A stretch of 64,000 bases of DNA, from the NCBI GenBank assembly GCA_030015575.1, contig JASDDO010000001.1, positions 512,735,772 to 512,799,771 on the forward strand, given 5' to 3'. Below, one piece after another: positions 33,377 to 44,125 of the stretch. Numbering within the stretch: position 1 is the stretch's first letter; every line of letters begins with the position of its first letter. The position numbers and the translations under genes were made by a program. Under the pieces are notes generated by a model that was not told where the DNA came from, made no database searches, and saw nothing but the letters and a program-made list of their open reading frames with translations. Source of the stretch: Agapanthus africanus (lineage: Eukaryota; Streptophyta; Magnoliopsida; Asparagales; Amaryllidaceae).

Positions 33377-36300
33377 TGTAACAACCCCAAATTTCCGATA
33401 CAAATTTTTCTTGGGCAGATCCCACGTTGGCCCCAAGACGTAATATTTTTTTCAAAAATTCATAAAGGAGTATTTCAATATATAAGTAATTATTTTGTTT
33501 TTAAATAACTCTATTTTTAGTGTACATAAAATTGTTTTAAAATTAAAGTATACTTGGGGTATTTAATGTTGTTGTTACCACTTTAAGTAATTATTTCATA
33601 CCATAATTACAAGAAGGAGCTTGTAGCTCATTGGTAACACCTTGCACTGCTGAACCAAGCCACCAAAGTTCAAATCTCCTGCCTCACATTATTTTTATAT
33701 TGTTTTTGTTTTAAATCCTTTGGAAACCTAACAGTCCAAACACCATAACTCCCAAAAGTTGAAATAAACATAAAAAACTAAAAATACCAGAGCCTACCAC
33801 ATGAGACCACCCACCCTCTGACCGGCAAACTCGGCCCGGATCGGCCAACTCAGCCGGCGGACCGGCAGACTCGGCCCGCCGCCGCCGGCCGGAGTTGCCG
33901 ATTCCGGCGAGGTGTCAAAATGAAAAATGTGTCTTTTGAGCTTCTTTAACCCCTGCACACACCATTTATTTGTATCGGTACCCGAATCTTAAATATCCCC
34001 CATTTACTACAATTCTTAATGATTTTCTATAATTTTTACAATTTTTTTAATTAAAAACCTTCCACCTACCCTACCCTAGCCTACCCTATAAATACACCCC
34101 TACCCTCTACCCTCTCATCCCAAAATCCTAATCTTACTCTCTCAAAATTTTCCAAGAAGTGTGTATTTTGAAAACAAGTTCGCGACGAAACTCCGACGAA
34201 ATTCCGGTGGGAATTCCGGCGACATTTTCAGAAACAACCGGCGACAAAGCAACGCCTCAGCAACTCCTTTAGTTCCCCCTACACTCCTTTGACTAATTGA
34301 AACCCGTAAGTCCCATTATAAACCCCTTTCTATTTCTCTAAAATACGAAATTACGAAACCCGACGGAATCAGAACAAATCCGATTTCCGATTCGGTTTTC
34401 TATAAAATTTCACTTCTAACCAATTCAATCATGCTTAAACATCTTATTGTTGACTATTAAACTTTTAAAAATCAATTTGAATAAGTTTCATAACATGAAA
34501 TGATAACCTTTCCAATTTATCGTATTTTTCACTTTAATACCATCATGTTTTGATTTCACATTTAACCCCTTAACTTTGCTATACATTTAAAGTAGAGCAC
34601 GAGATAATGACCTACCTCCACACACGCAAACACAACCCTAAAATGATATCATCAAAACTTAGAATACGATAAAAACAATACTTTCATTTAAATACCATTT
34701 TCTTAATAAAATCAATTCTAAAAGTTTGGCTTTGATACACTTTTAAATAAATATCTCTTATTAGGAAAACACGATAAGTTGTGGACATCGATCGTTTATC
34801 TAAACCTGATTTTGTGGTGTCTAGGCTAGGCAAGTGAGCAAAGGTAACTTTAAAAGGCCCGTCTCACGATTCGTAAGCGGATCCCTCCTTTCCTCATTTA
34901 TACTTACTTGGCAACAATTGGCGGTGAAGAGGCGATTTGAGGCTTCTAACGACTTGTAGTTTAGACCATTTAGAAATGGGCTAGTTGACTTAGGAAACCC
35001 TAGAATCTAAAATACGGAAAATTACACCTTTGCAAATAAATACCATTTACTTTATAAAACCGTTTTCGAAAGGATTAGTATTTTACAATCTTTGCAAAGC
35101 GCCGCTACAACCCACCTTTGGAGAACCCGTTAGGGATAGTACGGTTTATCGTGCACCCTCGGGCTTAGTAGTGCGAGATTCAGACCTCCGCAAAAAGCAT
35201 TCGGTCTCTAAAGGTTTAAAATACGACATCTTAAGAAAATGAGATTTTTGGAATATAAAATATTTATTAAAAATTATTTTTGTATAAACATATGTATATT
35301 TATCGTTTAAATATCTATTTTAGTATAATATAAATTTTCCACCTTTCCTGAAAATCACAAGAATAAATTTTACATTAAAATACCATGAACTTCAAATAAT
35401 CAATATTACAAATAAATACCATTATTTATAAAACTAGGATATTTACACTAGAAATGTCATAACATAAGATCCACCCTCATTACAACTCTAAAGACGAACA
35501 ATAAATACTTGAGGTGTATTTTGAAAAGTATATAAAAGTATTTTTACATAAAACCCCCTCAAGTTTTATAAATTACCCTAAGGACCCTAGCAATTATAAG
35601 ACTTCGATTCACATTTCTGATTGTCTGACTCGGGTTTGAGTCTGATTAATCTGACTTGAACGTGATTCAAGTCAATCTATAAACTACAAGATTCCAATTC
35701 AATATGAACACATGAATACAATTATCAATTTATACAACTTGACTGAACCGAACCTTGGATATATATTGCTTTTACATGATTCTCAGTATTCCATTTACAT
35801 GAATCTACGGTTATAACTGTTTCCTCATATTATGGTTTCGGTTAGTCAGTCAATCACTCATACAATCAATATAATTTACAAGATAACAATACAAACAAGA
35901 CATCGCGGGGTTTAAAGGGGTAGACTGGTACGGAATAGATTAAAGGTGGCACGAGGTGGTCACTTAAGACGTAATTACATCCATGTCGTTGTTCCGTGGT
36001 ATTATCGACGGAGCCTTGTACTACAGGTTACCAAGGTCCCCAGTGTAAGTGGGACTCCCCTCGTATATACTGGCATCTTCTGTACCAGGCTACAAACAAC
36101 AGCGTTAATACAACATTATAATATTATAATACAACATTAAAGGCTACTCTCTCTCTCTCTTACTCGCTGTCTATTTCTCCCTTATCTTTGGGACTTACCG
36201 AGCGACCTGTTCGCTGACGACATTCTATTTCTTTCTTCTTTGAATGTCGTCAGGTGGTTTGGACTCGTCGGAGATCGAGCCATCTCAATAAGACTTAGAG

Positions 36301-36589
36301 CAGTTTGCCGAAGACCCTGCACTTTAGTTTCATTGTACACTTTTCCTTTCTGTATTTTTCATTTCCTGTTATGCCACTGTTTAGGCATCATTTTATTTCA
36401 GTTGTATTTCCTTTTCATGTATTGTACAAAAGAATGCTAATAAATAAAAGTTGTTGTTCATTTTATATCTTGTCTCTTGTGTATTTATTTTATATTGCTT
36501 AGATACGCTTAGCGTATATACTTTTGAGTATATACGTAGCGGGCCTCGTCGCGTCCCCTTCGCCGTGTACCGGGAAGCGGGGCGTGACA
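33377..36589 (+). repeat. 3' LTR of chromovirus element
   Basis: Matches the 5' LTR from TGTAACAACCCC to gcgtgaca. It differs by an insertion of about 30 bases at 33410-33440 that forms its own fold-back (cttggg / ccccaag), and by an extra taccctagcc-like repeat near 34075. Confidence 0.92.
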
Positions 36590-36750
36590 GTAATCCTACT
36601 CATCAGTAGGATCGGCACCCAACTATCATCGCATGATAACCTAGATAGAAACCACTCTAGTTACCACATACCAGAAGGTATGCAACACTAGAAAATTTTC
36701 TGTATATTTGAAACTCCCGATGTGATTTTTGCCCTTAGGACTTTAGTGAT
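36590..36750 (-). other. Copia E leader, segment 2
   Basis: Resumes the copia leader after the chromovirus; it matches the reverse complement of about 60150-60290 (caactat, aggtatgcaa and similar phrases). It begins with the right GTAAT duplication and ends with gtgat, the probable left target duplication of the Tat element. Confidence 0.75.
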
Positions 36751-37375
36751 TGTTTACCACCGGAAATCGGGAAGACTGACAACCTCACCTAAGGACCCCA
36801 GAAAGCATTTTCACTCGAGCGGAAACAGCTGACCAAGAAACAAGACGTCTTGCCTGAATCCGGGGGCAGATACTATTTGGTTTTATCCGTCCACCTCTTC
36901 GAATATACCAAGTTGATTTATAGCATCATGTATCGAAGGTTTAGACGGATGCGGCCGATGTAGCAGACTTCGTCAGATTCCCCCTCATTGTAAGGGGTAT
37001 TTTTGATTGTGGGGACGCTCTTCCCTACAGGCGCAAGCCCCTGCAGTTAATTACGCTACCGCATCGCGGTAACCACTTTCTCCTTGTACAGATGTTCACT
37101 TCGTGTCGTTTATGTTTGTTTTATTTTTGGTTGCCCGTGGATTGTATACGGAGACTAATTTATGTTTTCGCCCGTAGGGTGTGGATTAGTCCAAATCCAT
37201 GTTTTCTTAGATTTGGGTTTGGTTTGGATTTAAGGATCGTTAATCTCATTGAGATTAAGATCAACTTAAACGTTTGTTGAGGATACGTTAGTCTAATTTT
37301 AGACTAAGATTTACTCAACGAGATTTTGGGATCATTTAGATCCGATGACAGAGCATTTGGGCTTTATCGTCTTAG

Positions 37376-37605
37376 TTTAGGGACGTTGCGGTCCATAGTT
37401 TAAGGACATCATAGTCCGTGGCAGTTTAGAGACATCATAGTCTGTAAAGTTTAAAGACATCATAGTCTATGAGTTTAAGAACCTCATAGTCCATCAAGTT
37501 TAAGGACATCATAGTCCATGAGTTTAAGGACCTCATAGTCCATGGGGTTTAGTTTAGGGATGTTGCGGTCCGTAAGTTTAAGGACGTCATAGTCCATGGA
37601 ATGTT
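37376..37605. repeat. Tandem ~28-bp hairpin repeats, left LTR
   Basis: Units of the form gtttaaggacatcatagtcc repeat about eight times. Each contains a four-base stem around atcata or gttgcg. Stems are ggac/gtcc in some units and agac/gtct in others, so changes are paired. Confidence 0.85.
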
Positions 37606-37917
37606 TGGTTGTCGAGACCCGCCACCTCTCTGAAGACGTTGAGGAATTACAACGACATATATTAGAGGAATGAAGAGATGTATCCTTGAACCAATGTTGG
37701 TTAGGAGATCTGTAGTCTAGTTTGAGACTAAGGCCAATTAAAAATGGGCTCAATTAATCTGAATTAGGGTTTTGTGGCCAACTTGGGCTCGACCCACTTA
37801 GTTTGAATAAAAATGTTGAGCATTTAATTGGGCTCAATCCCCTTTTTGTCTTTTATTGAGTGTTGAGCACTCATCATGGCTCTGGGGCTTTATTTAAAAA
37901 ACAATTTATGTTCCCTC

Positions 37918-38292
37918 AGCGCCCACGTGAGGAGCACGTGGTGCGCTTGGCGCTGAGCGCCAGACATAGAGTGCTAAGGCGCTTCTTGTGAAATAGCGCA
38001 CACGTGAAGATCACGTGGTGCGCTCGGCGCTGAGCGCCAGACTTGAAGCGCTAAGGCGCTTCTTATGAAATAGCGCACACGTGAGGAGCACGTGGCACGC
38101 TAAGCGCTGAGCGCCATTGCAGAGCGCTCTTTATTAGGTAGCGCCCACATGAAGAGCATGTGGCACACTTAGCGCTGAGCGCCAGCCAATGAGTGCAGAG
38201 CGCTCTTTATTAAGTAGCGCCCACGTGAAGAGCACGTGGTGCGCTTGGCGCTGAGCGCCAGCCAATGAGTGCAGAGCGCTCTTTAAGCAGTT
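37918..38292. repeat. CACGTG/AGCGCT palindromic tandem repeats, left LTR
   Basis: Five units of about 70-79 bases, each with CACGTG, five bases, CACGTG, followed by gcgctgagcgc-type inverted repeats. Some units have CATGTG in place of CACGTG. Confidence 0.85.
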
Positions 38293-38329
38293 CTGATTAG
38301 TTCTGTGCTCTGAGAATTAAGTTCTTGTT

Positions 38330-39040
38330 TATAAGAGACTTTGTCTCGTGGATCTAAGAACTAAGTTCTTATTTTATAGGAGATGCTATGATCTCTTCTG
38401 TTTTCGTGAAAGACTTTGTCTTATAGATCTGTGATCTAAAGAGAACTAGGTTCTTCTCCCTCCTCTTTTATAATGAGATGCTCTGATCTTTTTTATGGAA
38501 GACTTCTGTCTTATAGATCTATGATCTAGAAAAAGAACTAAGTTCTTCTTCTCTTTATGAGATGCTTTGATCTTTTTCTTCTTCTTTTTTTACCTTGAAG
38601 AAAATTCTTCTTTTCAGAGCTTGCTCTTCTCTTGAAGTTTATAGGGGGGTTCTTCTCTATGTGCGTGTACCTCTAAGACTTGAAGTCTTGAGGCCTTTAT
38701 ATAGTGGAAGCTGATTTATTTAATCAGTTGAGGAAATCTTTTCTTTGATTGATTTGGGGATGTCTCCCACCGTTGGATCTTTGATCCTAGAGCTTCTGTT
38801 TTACAGAAGACATCTTTCTTTTTATTAACAAGATTGGGAAATTATTTTCCCCATACAAAGATTATTCTATATCTTGGTGATTTTTAATCACCATTGGATC
38901 TTTGATCCAACGGTGCTCTGATTTACAGAGAGATTTTCCTTATTTGGAAAGATTTGAGGAGTATTTCCTCAACAGAATTAAATTCTTTACTTTGGTGATT
39001 TTTAATCATCTCCGTTGGATCTTTTGATCCAACGGTAAAG
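38330..39040. repeat. Chain of short perfect hairpins, left LTR
   Basis: Consecutive inverted repeats with loops of three to six bases. Examples: gagac/gtctc (38336-38348), tagatc/gatcta (two places), aagact/agtctt, cttctg/cagaag, tggtgatt/aatcacca (38875-38893), ttggatc/gatccaa (38894-38910), ctctg/cagag (38916-38930), gagga/tcctc, and ccgttggatc/gatccaacgg (39012-39035). The arms differ from hairpin to hairpin. The right LTR has the same chain at 50120-50870. Confidence 0.85.
38693..38706 (-). promoter_or_regulatory. Putative TATA box of Tat-like LTR
   Basis: Minus strand CCACTATATAAAGG; the right LTR copy is at 50503-50516 and would be the active promoter. Hairpins lie on both sides, so those to the left would be in the RNA 5' part and those to the right in the RNA 3' part. 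Confidence 0.65.
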
Positions 39041-39049
39041 AACTTTTAG

Positions 39050-39450
39050 TTCTAGCGCCCGCGCACTCGTGCTTTGCATGTGAGGCGCTATCTCAGAGTC
39101 TTTGACTCTTAGCGCTTGGCGCTCTCGTGCTTTGCACGTGAGGCACTGCCTCAGAGTATTTGACTCATAGCGCTGACGCTCTTGGCGCGAGCGCTCTCGT
39201 GCTTTGCACGTGAGGCGCTGCCTCAGAGCTTTGACTCATAGCGCTGGCGCTCTTAGCGCCAGTGCTCTCGTGCTTTGCACGTGAGGCGCTGCCTCAGAGT
39301 CTTTGTCTCATAGCGCTGATGCTCTTGGCGCTAGAGCTCTCATGCTTTGCACGTGAGGCACTGCCTCAGAGTCTTTGACTCATAGTGCTGGCGCTTTTGG
39401 CGCTGGCGCTTTTGGCACTGGCGCTCTCGTGCTTTTCACGTGAGGTGATG
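39050..39450. repeat. Tandem ~70-bp GC-rich palindromic repeats, left LTR
   Basis: About six units containing cgtgctttgcacg, gaggcgctgcctc and agagtctttgact, each itself a small hairpin. The right LTR has the matching array at 50860-51210. Confidence 0.85.
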
Positions 39451-39644
39451 CCTCATTACTGAAGCTGTCTTTTCACCTTCTTTCTCTACTTTTCTTGGGT
39501 CAAACTTCTCTTTCCCAGAGCTTGGAAATAGTTCCATCATGCACAGAATTTTCTGTGCCTAAACTTAAATGTCTTCCTTTATAATTTGAAGCGATGCTTC
39601 TTTTCTCTTTCATTTTCACAGAATCATTTCAACAGAGCAGAGCT

Positions 39645-40030
39645 ATGGCTTGTAATCGTCCACATGCTCGCCGGCAGCCATGGGAGGTGCCTATCAAGAA
39701 AATTGTTCCTCATTTTGCTGCACTCTTGGTTAACCCTACTCTTATGGATGACCAATGTGACACAGTGTTGTACGAGCTCTTGAATCGTAGAGGATCTCCT
39801 TTCCCCGTCGGCTTCAGATGGTCTTCTTGTCCGTGCTCGACGACATTCCTCCTCATCCAGCGGAGATGACTCCAGCAATGCTTGACACCGTGGAGGAAAA
39901 GATCGAGTGCTTTCACGAGGCACTTCTGATTACTACATCTCTGAGAGATCACTCTGTTCGGCTGCTAGGCCAGATACGGGCTCAGTAGGTCGTCATGTCT
40001 GCCTTCGTTGATGGGCATTGGGCTGACCGA
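39645..40030 (+). pseudogene. LTR-borne antisense reading frame, frameshifted copy
   Basis: ATG at 39645 starts MACNRPHARRQPWEVPI, continuing through VNPTLMDDQCDTVLYELLNRRGSP. A 10-base deletion near 39805 relative to the right LTR shifts the frame. The later part (VLDDIPPHPAEMTP-like, FHEALLIT, RDHSVRLLGQIRAQ) is in another frame and has a TAG at about 39988. The strand is opposite to gag. I do not recognise the family. See the better preserved copy at 51402. Confidence 0.6.
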
Positions 40031-41934
40031 TAGGGAGCGACTCCTCATAAAGATCGCCGCTTTGACATGGTGGAGAAGACGGAGAGTGAGTTCGATAATT
40101 TTATCCATAGTTTTGTGAATCCATGTACTTTTGATCCCATATTTGGTGATCTATTTCCTGTAGAATAAAAATGTTAAATCAATTTTTTTTCTTTTTGTCG
40201 TTGAACACCTGTTCTTCCTCTGATGTGTGCGTATATGAATGAGCCCGATCTCCCACATATCCGTAAACGAAACTCGAACCGACGTAAACAGAAACAAATA
40301 GCTCTTGGCCGAAGATTTTGGCGAGAAAAAATGCTCCCCACTACTTTGCCCACGTATGTATGTACGTGGGTGAAGTAGTGCAGAGTTACGTATGGCCATG
40401 GAATTAAGGGCTTAGGGGACAAGTTTAGGGTTCTTTGTAGCCTAAGACTTTTTCCATCTTCATGAGCCGTAAGGGTCTCAAGAAGGTTTTCTCTCTCTAT
40501 GGGTCGAGAGGATCCCATAGATGTATTTTCTCCCTAGAAATTGTGAGGATTTCTAAGTGTTCACCGCCTCCAAGTGCCGTAAGGATCTCACTCAGGTGTT
40601 TTTCCTTACGAATCGTGAGGATCTGTAAGTAGCTTCTTTATCTCATCGATGAATATGGCTTTTTGGCAAGTGTGGACCGTAGATAGTCCATCTTAACCTC
40701 CTTATAGGGTAGCGATGGCTTAGGAAACAGGTTCAGCTCTGCTGCCTAAGACTTTTCAACTTTATGAGCCATGAGGGTCTCATAAAGACCTTTTTCCCTG
40801 TGAGTCGTGAGGATCCCGTAGGCGTATTTTCTCCTTAGGAGTCGTGTGAATTCCTAAGTGTGTTTTCTCTTGAGAGTCGTAAGGATCTCACGAAAGAATT
40901 TTTCCCGCTCACAAGTGGAGAGGACTCGTAAGTGGTTGTTTCCCTCCTTGTCGAGATTCGACTTTGGAGAGTGTGGCCCTTGAATAGTATGCAATAGTCC
41001 ATCTTGGACCGACTTGCAGGGCCCCAGTGCTTAGGAAATAGGTCCTTATCCCCATTACCTAAGACTTTTCCCTACAATTCGAAACGAATCGAGAAGTTCT
41101 CGCAAGGACACTAATTTCCTCATGAGTCGAGACGAATCGAGAAGTTCTCGCAAGGGTTTCCTAACGCCACAGTTAACTCCTGCTAATAGAAGTCCGTTAG
41201 GGTCTGTGGTACTAGGGCTTTTTACCCGTCGCACCGTCTCGTTGGCCGATATATTCCCCGATATGCAATCTTGTTTTTCGGGTAGCACCGCGACTGTCAT
41301 GTCTCTGATCCCTTCGGAGGCTGGACAAGATGTCTTCAAGTAATCTTATAGGTAATATTACCGTCGAAAGAGCAAGCGTTAGGGATATTCCATGTCGCTT
41401 TTTACTTGAGGTTAGGCTCAGTTTGGGAGCCCCGATGAGTCATGACCACACCGTGCTGGTGTGGGATGATCTCCGATAGTCTTTGCAGGTCTCATTTGAG
41501 TTGCTGTCAAGACCCTGAAGTGAGGGATTTTCCTTAGCTTCGTTTGCGGAGATTGTGTCTGCAATATTGCAATGCACGTCGAGGTTGTCATTAGGTTGTC
41601 TGTGAACCGTCGAGGTTTGGAACTAAGGGACTTTGCCATGGTTCCATTTGTTGATGTCATGCCTGTATCCTGTTGGAGGGAGAAAAAACGTTGTTTGTTG
41701 ATCTCTAGGCTATGGATGCTGCCGTCGAGAGTTGGAACTAGGGATTTTTCCATGGCTCCGAGGTAGTCTCTAGGTTGTCCGTGAACCGTCGAGATTTGGA
41801 ACTAGGAGACTTTGCCGTGGCTCCGAGGTAAACTCTAGGCTGTCTATGAACCGTCGAGATTTGGAACTAGGGAACTTTGCCATGGTTCCGTTTGTTGACG
41901 TCTCATCTGCTTCTGTTTGGAAAGAGAAGGAACG

Positions 41935-43825
41935 CCGTTGTTGATTTCTAGGCTGTAGATGTAGCCATTGAGATCTGGCTTCCCTTTGCCAAAGCTTGGT
42001 GGGATGGTATGGTTCCCTTTTCGTTTGTGCTCATGGATTGTATACAGGGATCAATGTGATCTCACCTATAGGGTAATGATGGCTTAGGAGACAGGGCTAG
42101 GATCTGCCACCTAAGGCTTTTCAACTTTACGAGTCGTGAGGGTCTCATAAATGGTTTTATCCCTACGGGTCGAGAGGATCCCGCAGGTATATTTTCTTCT
42201 TAGGGGTCGTAAGGACTCCTAAGTGTGTTTTCTGTTGAGAATCGTAAGGATCTCACAAGAGAATTTTCTTTTCATGCACGGGGACACTAATTTCCCTGCC
42301 GGTCGAGACGAATCGAAAAGTTCTCGTCAAGGACGCTAATTTTCCTGAATCGAGATGTTTTTCCAAGGACACTGATTTCCCTGGGTTAAGAGGTTTTGCC
42401 AAACACACTGATCTCCCTGGGTTGAGACGAATCGAGAGATTCCTGCAAAGACACTGAATTCCCTGCGGGTCGATGCGAATCGAGGTTCTCGCCAAGGACG
42501 CTGATTTCCCTGAATCGAGAGGTTTTTGAGTTGACTTGATTCCGAGACGGGGTCATTGGATGACGTGTTTCCGTGACGGGGTCATTGGATGACTCTAGGT
42601 TATCTGTGAACCGTAGAGTCTTGGAACTGGGGGACTTTGCCATGGTTCTGGTTGGTGATGCGCGTCTATGTCCTGCTGGAGGAGGAAGCACACCGTTTTT
42701 GGTCTCCAGGCTATAGATGTGAAGATCGAGATTCGGAACTAGGGACTTTGCTATGGCTCCACTTCATTGTGACTCTGAGGTTAGTTGTTGACATTTAGTT
42801 TGCGTCCTGCTAGAGTTGAGAAGGAACGCCGTGTTGATCTTCTCGGATGCAGATGCTACCGTCAAGATCTGACTCTCCCTTTGACATAGTCTGGTGGGGA
42901 AATGTGATTCCCTTTTCGTTTATGCCCATGGATTGTATACAGGGGTCGGTATGAACTTCACTGAAGGGCAATGATGGATTAGGAGACAGGTCTAGGATCT
43001 GCCACCTAAGACTTTTCAATTTTATGAGTCGTGAGGGTCTCATAAAGGGTTTTCTCCCTATGGGTCGAGAGGATCCCTCAGGTATATTTTCTCCTTAGGG
43101 GTCGTGAGGACTCCTAAGTGCATTTTCTCTTGAGAATCGTAAGGATCTCACAAGAGAATTTTATTTTCATGCACGGGGACACTAATTTCCCTACCGGTCG
43201 AGACGAATCGAAAGGTTCTCGTCAAGGACGCTAATTTCCCTAAATCGAGATCTTTTGCCAAGGACACTGATTTCCCTAGGTTAAGAGCTTTTGCCAAGGA
43301 CACTGATCTCCCTGGGTTAAGACGAATCGAGAGATTCCTGCAAAGACATTGATTTCCCCGCGGGTCGACGCGAATCGAGGTTCTCGCCAAGGACGCTGAT
43401 TTCCCTGAGTCGAGAGGTTTTTGAGTTGACTTAATTCCGAGACGGGGTCATTGGATAACGTGTTTCCGTGACGGGGTCATTGGATGACTCTAGGTTGTCT
43501 GTGGACCGTAGAGTCTTGGAACCGGGGGACTTTGCCATGGTTCCGGTTGGTGATGCCGCGTCCGTGTCCTGCTGGAGGAGGAAGCACACCGTTGTTGGTC
43601 TCTAGGCTATAGATATGGAGGTCGAGATTTGAAACTAGGGACTTTTCCATGGCTTCTCTTCGTTGCGAATCTAAGGTTGGTTGTTTACATTACGTTTGCG
43701 TCCTGCCGGAGTTGAGAAAGAACGTCGTGTTGATCTTCTAGGATGCAGATACTGCCGTCAAGATCTGACTCTCCCTTTGACAGAGTCTGGTGGGGAAATG
43801 TGATTCCCTTTTCGTTTATGCCCAT
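41935..43825. repeat. Tandem duplication with ~895-bp period
   Basis: The anchor phrase catggattgtatacagg recurs at 42032 and 42927, with catggattttatacagg at 43823 (spacings 895 and 896). The sequence between anchors aligns throughout, including tgacggggtcattgg twice per unit. Shorter partial units flank it to about 40700 and 44640. Confidence 0.85.
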
Positions 43826-43884
43826 GGATTTTATACAGGGGTCAATATGGACTTACCTGCAGGGCAAATGTTTCTTTCTTTCAA

Positions 43885-44125
43885 TTTCTAGTTTTTCTTT
43901 CCGCGATGCTCTATCATTTCAGCTTTTTATATCGCGAAAGTCGCGATTACCCAATCATTTCGGCTATTTTTCGCGGTGCCCAATCATTTCGGCTATATTT
44001 TTTTTACTCGTTGCTTTTTATTGCGAGTTGCCCAATCATTTCGGCTGTTTTTGTATGCATATATTTTACTTGCTGATTTTGTTGCAAGCTGCCCTATCAT
44101 TTCGGCTATTTCGTATGCATTTATG
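43885..44125. repeat. Tandem repeats of ccaatcatttcggct
   Basis: Five or so copies of (c)ccaatcatttcggctatttt at roughly 40-60-base spacing, separated by gcg-rich or ttgc-rich words. Function unknown. Confidence 0.8.

Larger units (their letters stand above)
28620..36589 (+). mobile_element. Tekay/Del-like chromovirus, gag-only element
   Basis: Paired LTRs (28620-31804 and 33377-36589) flanked by GTAAT duplications (28615-28619, 36590-36594). The internal region is only 1.57 kb and holds a gag frame with two stops, then jumps to the post-pol tail ttcgaggacgaaat that precedes the polypurine tract in Tekay/Del chromoviruses. Protease, RT, RNase H, integrase and chromodomain are absent. The LTRs are closely similar, with small indels and scattered substitutions. 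Confidence 0.9.
36751..40331 (-). repeat. 3' LTR of Tat-like element
   Basis: Aligns with the right LTR over its length. It starts tgtttaccaccggaa and ends near ggcgagaaaaa, with a purine-rich minus-strand tract GTAGTGGGGAGCA just beyond, which is the likely polypurine tract. It contains a 28-base repeat array, CACGTG-rich palindromic repeats, a chain of small hairpins, a minus-strand TATA box and a plus-strand reading frame. Its first 120 bases carry an extra segment of about 70 bases not in the right LTR. Confidence 0.87.

Noticed and set aside
37376-37605. CRISPR-like array of ~28-base repeats
   Set aside because: The units are contiguous hairpin repeats inside a plant LTR with no unique spacers and no cas genes; the context is eukaryotic.
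39586-39783. Host gene exon in the Tat LTR
   Set aside because: The reading frame there is present in both LTRs and so belongs to the element. Capture from a host gene remains possible but is unproven, so it is reported as an LTR-borne frame instead.
40151-40518. Minus-strand frames of 82 and 114 codons at the Tat LTR/interior border
   Set aside because: They cross the LTR boundary and match no family; the corresponding region at 53290-53683 gives different proteins.
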